Below, in pieces: positions 9,703-17,748 of a stretch of DNA of 64,000 nucleotides (positions are counted from its first letter, which is position 1; each line of letters begins with the position of its first letter). Position numbers and translations under genes: made by a program. Origin of the DNA: Rhizobacter terrae (GTDB taxonomy: Bacteria; Pseudomonadota; Gammaproteobacteria; Burkholderiales; Burkholderiaceae_C); assembly GCF_003852895.1 (NCBI RefSeq), contig NZ_QUSW01000001.1, positions 1,116,001 to 1,180,000 on the forward strand. Reading direction: 5' to 3'. The notes below the pieces were generated by a model, which saw only the letters and a program-made list of their open reading frames with translations, had not been told where the DNA came from and did no database searches.

Positions 9703-9731
9703 TTGCAGTGCAGCATACGACCGACTAAACT
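9703..9731 (+). promoter_or_regulatory. Sigma-70 promoter of the candidate small RNA
   Basis: TTGCAG (9703-9708), a spacer of exactly 17 bases, then TAAACT (9726-9731). The expected start is near 9738. There is no open reading frame downstream before the terminator at 9798. Confidence 0.65.
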
Positions 9732-9737
9732 GCTTCT

Positions 9738-9831
9738 CACTGGCGATGCGAATTGCCAACCGATTGTCTCCTCCACCTCCTCCATTGGTGGATTCAACCC
9801 GAGGTCTCACGACCTCGGGTTTTTCTTTTTT
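9738..9831 (+). ncRNA. Candidate trans-acting small RNA with CU-rich anti-Shine-Dalgarno region
   Basis: About 94 nt between a sigma-70 promoter and a strong intrinsic terminator, with no credible coding frame. The 5' end folds into a 7-bp stem (9741-9747 with 9752-9758, one G-U pair) closed by the GNRA tetraloop GCGA. Next comes a largely unpaired stretch, 9759-9797, containing CTCCTCCACCTCCTCC, in which each CCTCC is complementary to a GGAGG ribosome-binding site. The terminator stem follows at 9798-9819. This three-part layout resembles CU-rich anti-SD small RNAs described in alpha- and betaproteobacteria. Existence, exact ends and targets are inferred. Confidence 0.6.
9798..9831 (+). terminator. 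Strong intrinsic terminator of the candidate small RNA
   Basis: Perfect 9-bp stem CCCGAGGTC / GACCTCGGG with a TCAC loop, followed by TTTTTCTTTTTT. The nearest plus-strand gene (coq7) ends about 680 bases upstream with an antisense gene in between, so the terminator most likely belongs to the small RNA. Confidence 0.9.
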
Positions 9832-9837
9832 GTGCCC

Positions 9838-9933
9838 CCAGTCTTTGAGCCCCCCAGTCGCTGCGCTCCTGCCCCCGAGGGGCGCCACCCTGCGGACCGG
9901 CGAAGCCGGATCCGCGGGCGTGGCTTGATGTGC
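9838..9933. repeat. REP-like palindromic intergenic element
   Basis: Two imperfect palindromes in tandem: a G/C-run hairpin around GCCCCCGAGGGGCGCC, then GCGGACCGG-CGAAG-CCGGATCCGC. Sequences of this shape are common between genes in Comamonadaceae chromosomes. Only one copy lies in this window, so its repetitive nature is recalled from the group and not shown here. Confidence 0.45.
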
Positions 9934-10015
9934 GCTTTGCTGGGATCGCTTGGGCGCGCGGGTGCTCACGTATCATCCCGCGCTCGCCACGACGGGCGAC
10001 CAGGAGAGACAGACC

Positions 10016-11599
10016 ATGACCGGCCGAGCAGGCGGCGCGAGGAGCGCGGGGAAGAACCAGGATGCCAAGGCGTCCACCAAGAAGCTGCCGCTGGCCGCGT
10101 ACCTGCAGAAGATCCTGACCGCGCGTGTCTACGACGTGGCCATCGAGTCGGCGCTGGAGCCTGCGCGCAATCTGTCGAAGCGGCTGTCCAACCAGGTGCT
10201 CCTCAAGCGCGAAGACAGCCAGCCTGTCTTCAGCTTCAAGCTCCGCGGGGCCTACAACAAGATGGCGCAGCTGTCGGCCGAGCAGCTCGAGCGAGGCGTG
10301 ATCTGTGCCTCTGCCGGCAATCACGCGCAAGGCGTGGCGCTGGGCGCCAAGCGGCTGGGATGCAAGGCGATGATCGTCATGCCCGTCACCACGCCCAAGC
10401 TGAAGGTCGACGCGGTGAAATCCTTGGGCGGCGACGTCGTTCTCCATGGCGACAGCTATTCCGACGCCTATCTTCATGCGCTGGACCTGGAGCGCGAGCA
10501 CGGCCTGACTTTCGTGCATCCCTTTGACGACCCGGACGTCATCGCCGGCCAGGGCACCATCGCGATGGAGATCCTCCGCCAGCACCAGGGGCCGCTGGAT
10601 GCGGTCTTCGTCGCCATCGGCGGCGGCGGGCTCATCTCGGGCGTGGCGGCCTACATCAAGGCCGTGCGGCCGGAGATCAAGGTCATCGGCGTACAGACCA
10701 CCGATTCCGATGCGATGGTGAGATCGGTGAAGGCCGGCAAGCGCATCGCACTGCCCGACGTCGGACTCTTCTCCGACGGCACCGCAGTGAAGATGGTGGG
10801 CGAAGAGACCTTCCGGCTCACCAGGCAACTGGTGGACGATTTCGTCGTCGTGGACACCGATGCGGTTTGCGCCGCCATCAAGGACGTCTTCCAGGACACG
10901 CGCAGCATCCTCGAACCCGCGGGCGCGCTGGGCGTGGCCGCCGTCAAGCAATACGTCGAGCAGCACAAGCTCAAGGGCCAGACTTTCGTGGCCATCACCT
11001 GCGGCGCGAACATGAACTTCGACCGGCTGCGCTTCGTGGCCGAGCGGGCCGAGGTGGGCGAGGAACGCGAGGCGCTCTTTGCCGTCACCATTCCCGAAGA
11101 GCGTGGCAGCTTCCGGCGCTTTTGCGAACTCATCGGTCCGCGCTCGGTGACCGAGTTCAACTACCGCATCTCCGACGAGAAGCAGGCGCATGTGTTCGTG
11201 GGCATCGCCACCACGAACCGCGGCGAGTCGGACAAGATCGCGCGCAACTTCGAGCGCCACGGCTTCAAGACCATCGACCTCACCCATGACGAGCTCGCCA
11301 AGCAGCACGTGCGGCACATGGTGGGTGGCCGCAGCGAACTCGCGCGCGACGAGCGCCTGTACCGCTTCATCTTCCCGGAGCGGCCGGGCGCGCTGATGCG
11401 CTTCCTGTCCAGCATGCACCCGGAGTGGAACATCAGCCTCTTCCACTACCGCAACCAGGGCGCGGACTACGGCCGCATCCTCGTGGGCATCCAGGTGCCC
11501 AGGGACGACAAGTCCGCCTTCCGCGAGTTCCTGGACACGCTGGCCTACCCGTGCGAGGACGAGACCGACAATCCGGTCTACAGGCTCTTCCTGCGATGA
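10016..11599 (+). CDS. ilvA: Biosynthetic threonine ammonia-lyase
   Basis: 527 residues from the ATG at 10016, with AGGAGA about nine bases upstream. PLP enzyme that deaminates threonine to 2-oxobutanoate, the first step to isoleucine. The PLP lysine lies in FSFKLRGAYNKM, the phosphate-binding loop is GGGGLISGVAAY and the serine/threonine loop is CASAGNHAQGVALGAKRLG. The C-terminal third, from about residue 345, holds two ACT-like regulatory repeats, including PEERGSFRRFCELIG and PERPGALMRFLSSM, as expected for an isoleucine-inhibited biosynthetic enzyme. A leader of 22 basic residues precedes homology. It stands apart from other ilv genes. Confidence 0.96.
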   Translation: MTGRAGGARSAGKNQDAKASTKKLPLAAYLQKILTARVYDVAIESALEPARNLSKRLSNQVLLKREDSQPVFSFKLRGAYNKMAQLSAEQLERGVICASAGNHAQGVALGAKRLGCKAMIVMPVTTPKLKVDAVKSLGGDVVLHGDSYSDAYLHALDLEREHGLTFVHPFDDPDVIAGQGTIAMEILRQHQGPLDAVFVAIGGGGLISGVAAYIKAVRPEIKVIGVQTTDSDAMVRSVKAGKRIALPDVGLFSDGTAVKMVGEETFRLTRQLVDDFVVVDTDAVCAAIKDVFQDTRSILEPAGALGVAAVKQYVEQHKLKGQTFVAITCGANMNFDRLRFVAERAEVGEEREALFAVTIPEERGSFRRFCELIGPRSVTEFNYRISDEKQAHVFVGIATTNRGESDKIARNFERHGFKTIDLTHDELAKQHVRHMVGGRSELARDERLYRFIFPERPGALMRFLSSMHPEWNISLFHYRNQGADYGRILVGIQVPRDDKSAFREFLDTLAYPCEDETDNPVYRLFLR

Positions 11600-11705
11600 T
11601 CCGACTGGCGCAGCAGGCACCTCCGGCCTCACAATCCGCCCCTGAAGTCCCTCCTCCCACGAGTGTTGTTGGCGTGCGGAGCCTGCCGACCCGCTTGAGC
11701 GCCCC

Positions 11706-12770
11706 ATGTCCGTCAACCGTTCGCTGATCGCCCCGACGACCAATCCCACGCTGGAACAGGCGTTGCGGGACAAGCTCAAGCGCCGCAGCGAGACGACCGG
11801 GGCACTGGGCGAACTGGAGCCGCTGGCGGTCAGGCTCGGGCTGATCCAGAACACACTCAAGCCGCGCTTCAGGGCGCCGCAACTCGCGCTGTTCGCCGCG
11901 GACCATGGGTTGGCGGTCGACGGCATCAGCGCGCCGGGCCGCGCCTCCACCGCGAAGATCGTCAACAACCTGCTGACCTCGCAGCTCGCCGTGTCGGTCT
12001 TCGCGCGCATCCAGGGCCTGGAGCTGTCGGTGGTCGACTGCGGCGTGGCCGAGCCGGTGACGCCGCATGCGCGGCTGCTGGCCCGCAAGATCGCACACGG
12101 CACGCGCAATGCACGGGTGGTGTCGGCCATGTCCATCGAGCAGGCCCATGCGGCCATCCGCGCCGGCATGGAGATTGGCGATGCCTTGCCGGGCAACGTC
12201 GTCGCATGCGCCGGCCTCGGCATCGGCTCCAACGAAAGTTCGGCCCTGGTGCTGTCCAGGCTCACCGGCGCCAACGTGCGCGACCTCGTCAACTCGGGCC
12301 CGGCGATGAATCCGGACGACCTCGCCCACCTGCAGGTCGTGCTCTATGGCGCCCAGGGCAAGCACAAGGACGTGACGGATCCGGTCGAGGTGCTGGCTGC
12401 CTTCGGCGGCTTCGAGATCGCGATGATGGTGGGCGTGATGCTGGTGGCCGGTAGCAAGCGGCACCTGATCATCGCCGACGGCATGGCCGCGTGCGCCGCA
12501 CTGATGGTGGCGTCGCGCATCGCACCGGCTGTCACAGACTATTGCATCTACTGCCGCAGCCACAGCCACCAGGGGCTGGACATCGCGCTGTCGCTGTTCC
12601 ACACGACGGCGATGCTGGAGCTGGGCATGGAGAGCATCGACGGCACCGGGGCCACGCTGGCCTGGCCGCTGGTGAAAAGCGCCGCGGCCCTGCTGACGGA
12701 AGTGGCCGAGGGCGAAGACCCCGGACCTTCGCAGCCGGCCAGCATCAACGGCTCATTGCCCGGCGCGTGA
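11706..12770 (+). CDS. CobT-like phosphoribosyltransferase homolog with altered catalytic residues
   Basis: 354 residues, matching nicotinate-nucleotide:dimethylbenzimidazole phosphoribosyltransferase (CobT) along its length: FAADHGLAVDG at about 63-73, VVDCGV at 109, GGFEIAMMVGVML at 234 and a C-terminal GTGATLAWPLV. From memory of Salmonella CobT, the catalytic Glu317 (in GEGSGA) aligns with Asp312 here (IDGTGA), and Glu174 (in GELGMANTT) aligns with Gly170 (in GLGIGSNES). The N-terminal PGSLG motif is also changed. No other cobalamin gene is nearby. It may be a degenerate or repurposed paralog, so I withhold the symbol. It starts 106 bases after ilvA. Confidence 0.75.
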   Translation: MSVNRSLIAPTTNPTLEQALRDKLKRRSETTGALGELEPLAVRLGLIQNTLKPRFRAPQLALFAADHGLAVDGISAPGRASTAKIVNNLLTSQLAVSVFARIQGLELSVVDCGVAEPVTPHARLLARKIAHGTRNARVVSAMSIEQAHAAIRAGMEIGDALPGNVVACAGLGIGSNESSALVLSRLTGANVRDLVNSGPAMNPDDLAHLQVVLYGAQGKHKDVTDPVEVLAAFGGFEIAMMVGVMLVAGSKRHLIIADGMAACAALMVASRIAPAVTDYCIYCRSHSHQGLDIALSLFHTTAMLELGMESIDGTGATLAWPLVKSAAALLTEVAEGEDPGPSQPASINGSLPGA

Positions 12771-12795
12771 AGCGCTGACGCGGCGCGGCAGGCTA

Positions 12796-13449
12796 CTACT
12801 GGGTTTCTGCCGGCTGCTGCGGTTGCTGCTGCTGGCGGCTCATCATGCCGCGCGAACGGCGCGGCCCCGCGGTCGGCACATTCGGGTCGCCCTGCCCCAT
12901 CGGCGGTTGGACCATCGGCGGCGCCACGGGTGCTACCGGCATGGGCGCGGCCGGGATCACCGGTGCCGGGCCGGCCACCGGAGGCACCATCGCTGCAGGG
13001 GGTGGCAAGGTTCCTGTCGCGGGAGGTGGCAGAACGGGCAGTTCCAGCACCACCGCGGCAGCGCCTTGGGCCGGTCCGATGGACACCGAACGGTGGTTCA
13101 CCGACTGCAGCACCAGCTCACCATCGACGGCCGCGCCCACGTGATAGGCCCGTGGCATCTTGCCGTCCACTGCGATCAGCGCGATGCCGTCGCCTCCGGC
13201 CTGGCGCGGAGCCATCACGCCCGTGAGCTGAAATCGGGAACTGATTGCCGGCGTTTGAACCGAAACAGGCGCCTGGACTGGCGGTGCCCCGAGCATGCGC
13301 GTGAGATCGACGCGGGCTGGGCCGGCGTCGGACGCGAGCTGGGTGTGAAGGGGCGCGACCGGCGGCTTTACAAATAGTCGCAGACCCCAGAACACGGCGC
13401 TCGCGGCCACGAGGGCCCAGATGATGAAGGCGGACAGTCTTGCCGGCAT
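12796..13449 (-). CDS. gspC: Type II secretion inner-membrane protein GspC (short form)
   Basis: 217 residues. One N-terminal membrane anchor (about residues 7-25) is followed by the periplasmic homology region with SRFQLTGVMAPRQAGGDGIALIAVDGKMPRAYHVG, the HR domain that contacts the GspD secretin. The rest (from about residue 145) is a Pro/Ala/Met-rich tail ending in a Gln-rich stretch. No PDZ domain, present in many GspC proteins, is visible. The gene is divergent from gspG and the two 5' ends are only about 50 bases apart, so the promoters share a very short region. Confidence 0.85.
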   Translation of the reverse strand: MPARLSAFIIWALVAASAVFWGLRLFVKPPVAPLHTQLASDAGPARVDLTRMLGAPPVQAPVSVQTPAISSRFQLTGVMAPRQAGGDGIALIAVDGKMPRAYHVGAAVDGELVLQSVNHRSVSIGPAQGAAAVVLELPVLPPPATGTLPPPAAMVPPVAGPAPVIPAAPMPVAPVAPPMVQPPMGQGDPNVPTAGPRRSRGMMSRQQQQPQQPAETQ

Positions 13450-13501
13450 ATCCGACGATTATGATTCATGCGACTTCAACGGTCCGCCGGGAAATCCACA
13501 C

Positions 13502-13951
13502 ATGACGAGACTCCAGACCCAAGGCATGCCTGCCATCCATCGCATCCAGCGCGGTTTCACCCTCATCGAGCTGATGGTCGTGCTGCTCATCATCGGCGTG
13601 CTGTCGGCGCTGATCGTGCCCAACGTGCTCGACCGCCTCGACGAGGGCAAGGTCACCGGCGCCAAGAGCGACATCAACACGCTCGTGCAAGCACTGAAGA
13701 TGTACAAGCTCGACAACCAGCGCTTCCCGTCCACCGAGCAGGGCCTGAACGCACTCATCGCCAAGCCCACCACCAACCCGATCCCGCCGAACTGGCGCCC
13801 CTATCTCGACAAGCTGCCCAAGGATCCCTGGGGCAATGCCTACCAGTACGCCAACCCGGGCGTGAAGGGCGAGATCGATGTCTTCAGCTTCGGCGCCGAC
13901 GGCACCGTGGGCGGCGAAGGCAAGGCGGCCGACATCGGCTCCTGGCAGTAA
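13502..13951 (+). CDS. gspG: Type II secretion major pseudopilin GspG
   Basis: 149 residues from ATG 13502; an internal ATG at 13526 is possible. The prepilin leader ends ...IQRG, then FTLIELMVVLLIIGVLSALIVPNVL, with processing after Gly and N-methylation of Phe expected from a prepilin peptidase not encoded in this window. The C-terminal domain has the conserved DPWGNAYQY and calcium-loop region FSFGADGTVGGEGKAADIGSW. GspG builds the body of the periplasmic pseudopilus that pushes substrates through the secretin. First gene of the plus-strand gsp operon. Confidence 0.96.
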   Translation: MTRLQTQGMPAIHRIQRGFTLIELMVVLLIIGVLSALIVPNVLDRLDEGKVTGAKSDINTLVQALKMYKLDNQRFPSTEQGLNALIAKPTTNPIPPNWRPYLDKLPKDPWGNAYQYANPGVKGEIDVFSFGADGTVGGEGKAADIGSWQ

Positions 13952-13963
13952 GCCCAGCCCATC

Positions 13964-14398
13964 GTGAACATCCGGCAGCGCGGCTTCACCCTCATCGAGC
14001 TGATGGTCGTGCTGGCGCTCGTGGCGGTGGCCACCGGGCTGGTCAGCCTGTCCATCCGCGACCCGAACGCCACCGCGCTGGAGCAGGAAGCCGCGCGGCT
14101 GGCAGCACTGCTGGAATCCGCGCGTGCCGAGTCGCGCGCCTCAGGCGTGATGGTCCGATGGGAACCGCGCACGTCCGACAACTCCGGCGAGTTCCGCTTC
14201 ACCGGCCTGCCTTCGTCCAACGAGATGCCGAGCAAATGGCTGTCCAACGGTGTCTCGGCGCAGGTGCAGGGCGCCGGCGCGGTGGTGCTCGGGCCCGAAC
14301 CGCTGATCGGCGCGCAGCGCATCACGCTCAAGCTCGAAGACCGCCAGCTCACGCTCGCGACCGACGGGTTGGGGCCTTTCGAGGTGCAAGGCGAATGA
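13964..14398 (+). CDS. gspH: Type II secretion minor pseudopilin GspH
   Basis: 144 residues. The start is a GTG at 13964, directly before NIRQRG and the class III leader cleavage site G/FTLIELMVVLALVAVA; no ATG fits. The body is short, as usual for GspH, with an early helix LEQEAARLAALLESARAESRASG. It is one of the minor pseudopilins of the pseudopilus. The gene is 12 bases after gspG and overlaps gspI by ATGA. Confidence 0.9.
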   Translation: MNIRQRGFTLIELMVVLALVAVATGLVSLSIRDPNATALEQEAARLAALLESARAESRASGVMVRWEPRTSDNSGEFRFTGLPSSNEMPSKWLSNGVSAQVQGAGAVVLGPEPLIGAQRITLKLEDRQLTLATDGLGPFEVQGE

Positions 14399-14757
14399 AC
14401 AAGCGCCGCGCCCGGGGTTTCACGCTGATCGAAGTGCTGGTGGCACTGGCCATCGTGGCGATCACGCTGGGCGCCGGCATCAAGGCGGCCGGCTCGCTCT
14501 CGTACAACGCCGAGCGGCTCACCGACGCCAGCCTCGCCCAGTGGTGCGCTGACAACCAGCTCATCAGCCTCAAGCTGTCGCACCCCGGCCTGTCCATCGG
14601 CGACAGCGACTTCGTGTGCGAGCAGCTGGGCCGCAGCTACAAGGGCAAGCTCGTCGTGCGGCCCACGCCAAACATCAACTTCCGCCGCGTGGACGCCGCC
14701 ATGTTCACCGAAGGCGGCCAACCCATCCTCACCGTCTCCACGGTGCTGCCGCGATGA
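14395..14757 (+). CDS. gspI: Type II secretion minor pseudopilin GspI
   Basis: 120 residues with leader MNKRRARG and cleavage before FTLIEVLVALAIVAITL. The GspI family feature WCADNQLISLKL is visible at about residue 45. GspI is the core of the GspI-J-K tip complex that primes pseudopilus assembly. The start overlaps the gspH stop and the end overlaps the gspJ start, both ATGA, implying translational coupling. Confidence 0.92.
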   Translation: MNKRRARGFTLIEVLVALAIVAITLGAGIKAAGSLSYNAERLTDASLAQWCADNQLISLKLSHPGLSIGDSDFVCEQLGRSYKGKLVVRPTPNINFRRVDAAMFTEGGQPILTVSTVLPR

Positions 14758-15416
14758 AGCGCCCCCACGGTTTCACGCTGGTCGAGGTGCTGGTCGCCAT
14801 GATGATCATGGCCATGCTCGCGCTCATGGCCTGGCAGGGCGTGGACGGCATCATGCGGGCGCGCAACTTCAGCCAGACGCGGCTGGACCAGACCCTGCGG
14901 CTGAACACCGTCATCGCCCAGTGGGAGCAGGACCTCGCCGCCGTGCAGGAAACCCCGGCCGTCCCCGGCCTCACTTTCGACGGCAGCACCGCCCGCCTCA
15001 CCCGCCGCGCCGACCGCGGCATGCAGGTGGTGACCTGGTCGCTCAAGCCCTCGCCAGACGGCACCGGCGGCAACACCTGGATGCGCTGGGCGAGCCCCTC
15101 GGTGCGCACCAGCGGAGAACTGCAGGAACTGTGGATGCGCACCCAGCAGTTCCAGGGCCTGGAAGCCGGCCAGCTCAAGACGCTCAAGGGCATCAACCAG
15201 TGGCAGATGTACTGCTACTGGGGCTCGTGGAGCAACTGCCAGTCTTCCGGCGACGTGGCCACCGCCAAGCCGCCCGACCCCGGCTCCAGCCAGCCACAGC
15301 AACCCCAGCCTCCCCCGCAGCGCCAGGCCCTGCCCAGCGGTGTGCGCCTGGTGCTGGACTTCGCGGGTGAAGGCCTGAACGGCAGCCTCGTGCGAGATGT
15401 GGCGCTCGGACCATGA
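14754..15416 (+). CDS. gspJ: Type II secretion minor pseudopilin GspJ
   Basis: 220 residues with leader MKRPHG, cleaved before FTLVEVLVAMMIMAMLALMAWQG. The body contains WEQDLAAVQE at about residue 60, as in other GspJ proteins. A Pro/Gln-rich segment at about residues 175-195 is inserted before the last strand. GspJ is part of the pseudopilus tip. It is coupled by ATGA overlap to gspI and gspK. Confidence 0.92.
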   Translation: MKRPHGFTLVEVLVAMMIMAMLALMAWQGVDGIMRARNFSQTRLDQTLRLNTVIAQWEQDLAAVQETPAVPGLTFDGSTARLTRRADRGMQVVTWSLKPSPDGTGGNTWMRWASPSVRTSGELQELWMRTQQFQGLEAGQLKTLKGINQWQMYCYWGSWSNCQSSGDVATAKPPDPGSSQPQQPQPPPQRQALPSGVRLVLDFAGEGLNGSLVRDVALGP

Positions 15417-16375
15417 AGCACCGCCACCCCGCACATCGCCAGCGCGGCGCGGCCATGCTCACCGCGATGATCATCGTCGCGCTCATCGCCACGCTGGCTG
15501 CATCCATGGTGTGGCAGCAGTGGCGCGCGGTGCAAATCGAAGTGGCCGAGCGATCGCGCATGCAGTCCTCGTGGATACTCTCCGGCGCGCTGGACTGGGC
15601 CAAGCTCATCCTGAAGGAAGACGCCAAGAGCGGCGGCCCTGACCACCTGGGCGAACCCTGGGCCGTGCCGCTGGCCGAGGCCCGGTTGTCGACCTTCCTG
15701 GCCGCCGACAAGGACAACACCGACGAAGGCGGCCCTGAGGCCTTCCTCTCGGGCAGCATCACCGACGTGCAGTCGCGCTACAACCTGCGCAACCTGGTGG
15801 ACAACACCGGCAAGATCGACGCCACGCAGGTGGCGGCCTTCAAGAACCTGCTGCGCGCCGTGAACGTCGGCGAAGGCGTGGCCGACCGCATCGCCGACGG
15901 GCTGCGCCAGGCCATCGCGCCCATGGCCAACGGCGGCAGCCAGAACGGACCGCTGATGCCACGAGAGGTCTCGCAGCTCACCTGGCTGGGCATCGACGAC
16001 GACTCCATCAAGCTGATGAAGAGCTACGTGACCATCCTGCCCGTGCCCACGCCTGTCAATGCCAACACCGCCAGCGCCGAGGCACTGCTGGCGGCCATTC
16101 CCGGGCTGGACCGGGGCACGGCCCAGCGCATCGTGCAATCCCGCCAGCGCAACCCCTTCAAGAGCCCGAAGGACGTGCTGGACCTCGTGCCCGAGGCCGT
16201 GAGGGCGAACACGACGGCCACCCAGGTGAACGTCTCCTCCTCCTTCTTCGAGGTCCGGGGCCGTCTGCGCCTGTCCGACCGGGTGCTGGAAGAGAGCTCC
16301 CTGGTCGAGCGCCAGGGCACCACCATCGTCACCCTGAGCCGCCAACGGGAGAACAGCCGGGATTCTTCCGAATAG
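15413..16375 (+). CDS. gspK: Type II secretion minor pseudopilin GspK
   Basis: 320 residues, the large tip pseudopilin. The N-terminus has HRQRGAAMLTAMIIVALIATLAASMVW, where Gly/Ala processing replaces the usual Gly/Phe and the Glu5 of other pseudopilins is absent, as expected for GspK. A large alpha domain follows, with ITDVQSRYNLRNLVD and a helix-hairpin-helix-like PVNANTASAEALLAAIPGLD at about residues 205-225. It is followed by a 101-base gap before gspL, the only sizable gap in the operon; no clear promoter is seen there. Confidence 0.93.
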   Translation: MKHRHPAHRQRGAAMLTAMIIVALIATLAASMVWQQWRAVQIEVAERSRMQSSWILSGALDWAKLILKEDAKSGGPDHLGEPWAVPLAEARLSTFLAADKDNTDEGGPEAFLSGSITDVQSRYNLRNLVDNTGKIDATQVAAFKNLLRAVNVGEGVADRIADGLRQAIAPMANGGSQNGPLMPREVSQLTWLGIDDDSIKLMKSYVTILPVPTPVNANTASAEALLAAIPGLDRGTAQRIVQSRQRNPFKSPKDVLDLVPEAVRANTTATQVNVSSSFFEVRGRLRLSDRVLEESSLVERQGTTIVTLSRQRENSRDSSE

Positions 16376-16476
16376 CGAACGGCGAAAACGCAGTCACAAT
16401 CCTGCGGCCGAGCTACAACAATACGTCCTAAGTCATTGATTTGCAGTAGTCTTCGCCCCGCCGACCGGGCCCATCC

Positions 16477-17748
16477 ATGTCAATCCTCGTCATCCAGCTA
16501 TCACCTCGCCAACGGCTGCGTGCCAGCGCCTCGCAGGCGCCCGCCTCCGACGGCGCACGCCTGACCGACGAGTACGTCTACGCCCTGAGTCCCGATGGCG
16601 GCCTGAGCCTGGACTCGCAGGGCCAGTGCGCCGCCTCCTTGCTGCCCAAGGCCGACCAGGTGGTCGCCGTGCTGGGCGACGCGGACATCAGCTGGCACCG
16701 CATCACCCTGCCCAAGGCACCGGCCGCCAAGATGCGCACCGCACTGGCAGGCCTGCTGGAAGAGGCCGTGCTGGAAGACGCCGAGCAGACTCACTTCGCG
16801 GTGGCGCCGGACGCCACTGCCGGGCAACCCGCCTGGATCGCTGCCATCGACCGGTCCTGGCTGCGCGCCGAACTGGCCGCGCTGGAACAGGCCAATGTCT
16901 TCGTCGACCGGGTCGTGCCCAGCTCCTGGCCCGATGACCCGCCCGGCGGACACTTCGCGGAGACCGACTCGCGCCACAACGGTGGCGAGCAAGGCATCAC
17001 CCTCACCTGGTCGCATCCCGACGGCGTGGCCAACCTGCGGCTGCACGGCGGCTTGGCGCGCGCAGTGGTACCGGTTCCAGCGCCGCACGGCACCCGCTGG
17101 AGCGCCACGCCCGGCGCGGCGGCGTCCGCCGAGCAGTGGCTGGGCACCACCGTCAACGTCATGCAGCCGGCGCAGCGCCTGCTGCAGGCCGCCCGCACGC
17201 TGTGGAACCTGCGCCAGTTCGACCTCGCCCGCCGCAACCGTGGCACCCGTGCGCTGGGGGACGCCTTCAAGCGCTTCCTCAGCCCCGGCTGGCGCCCCGT
17301 GCGCATCGGCCTGGCAGCCCTGGTCATCGCGCAGGTCGTCGGGCTGAACCTGTGGGCGTTGTCGCTCAGTTCATCGGTGAAGGCCAAGACCGAGGGCCTG
17401 CTGGCCGTGGCCAAGACAGCCTTTCCGAAGGTGGATGAGAACTCTCTGCGCCGTGACGCTGCACTGGTGATGCAGCGCGAGACCGACGCCCTGCGCCGCA
17501 GTGCCGGCAAGCCGGGCGACAACGACTTCGAGCCGCTGCTTCAGGCTGCCGCCACCGCCTGGCCGCCTGACAAGACTCCGGTGGAGAACATGAAGTACGA
17601 GAACGGCAAGCTCACCGTGGCCACGATCGGGTGGGACCCGAACACGATCCAGACCTTCCAGAGCCGGCTGCGCCCGGCCGGCTGGAAGGCCGAGAACGCC
17701 GGCGATGGGCGACTGGTCGTCTCCCGCAACGCTGGAGGCACGCCATGA
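16477..17748 (+). CDS. gspL: Type II secretion assembly platform protein GspL
   Basis: 423 residues. The cytoplasmic actin-like N-terminal domain binds the GspE ATPase; it is followed by one membrane segment at about residues 275-295 (IGLAALVIAQVVGLNLWALSL) and a periplasmic ferredoxin-like domain with LLQAAATAWPP and WDPNTIQTFQSRLRPAGW. This is the standard GspL layout. No strong ribosome-binding site precedes the ATG. Its stop overlaps the gspM start. Confidence 0.92.
   Translation: MSILVIQLSPRQRLRASASQAPASDGARLTDEYVYALSPDGGLSLDSQGQCAASLLPKADQVVAVLGDADISWHRITLPKAPAAKMRTALAGLLEEAVLEDAEQTHFAVAPDATAGQPAWIAAIDRSWLRAELAALEQANVFVDRVVPSSWPDDPPGGHFAETDSRHNGGEQGITLTWSHPDGVANLRLHGGLARAVVPVPAPHGTRWSATPGAAASAEQWLGTTVNVMQPAQRLLQAARTLWNLRQFDLARRNRGTRALGDAFKRFLSPGWRPVRIGLAALVIAQVVGLNLWALSLSSSVKAKTEGLLAVAKTAFPKVDENSLRRDAALVMQRETDALRRSAGKPGDNDFEPLLQAAATAWPPDKTPVENMKYENGKLTVATIGWDPNTIQTFQSRLRPAGWKAENAGDGRLVVSRNAGGTP

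Larger units (their letters stand above)
9553..10015. other. 463-base intergenic region between the OsmC gene and ilvA
   Basis: The longest gene-free stretch in the window. It holds, in order: about 150 bases in which I see nothing, a sigma-70 promoter, a candidate small RNA with terminator, a REP-like palindromic element, and the ilvA leader with AGGAGA before the ATG. No open frame here has recognisable homology. Confidence 0.8.

Noticed and set aside
9738-9831. 3' end of tmRNA (ssrA) or a tRNA
   Set aside because: There is no GTTCRA-type T-loop, no CCA end in the right place and no tmRNA 5' half upstream; a stand-alone small RNA fits better.
9794-12292. 832-codon minus-strand frame opposite ilvA and the cobT-like gene
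   Set aside because: Low-complexity shadow of the opposite-strand genes, without family motifs.
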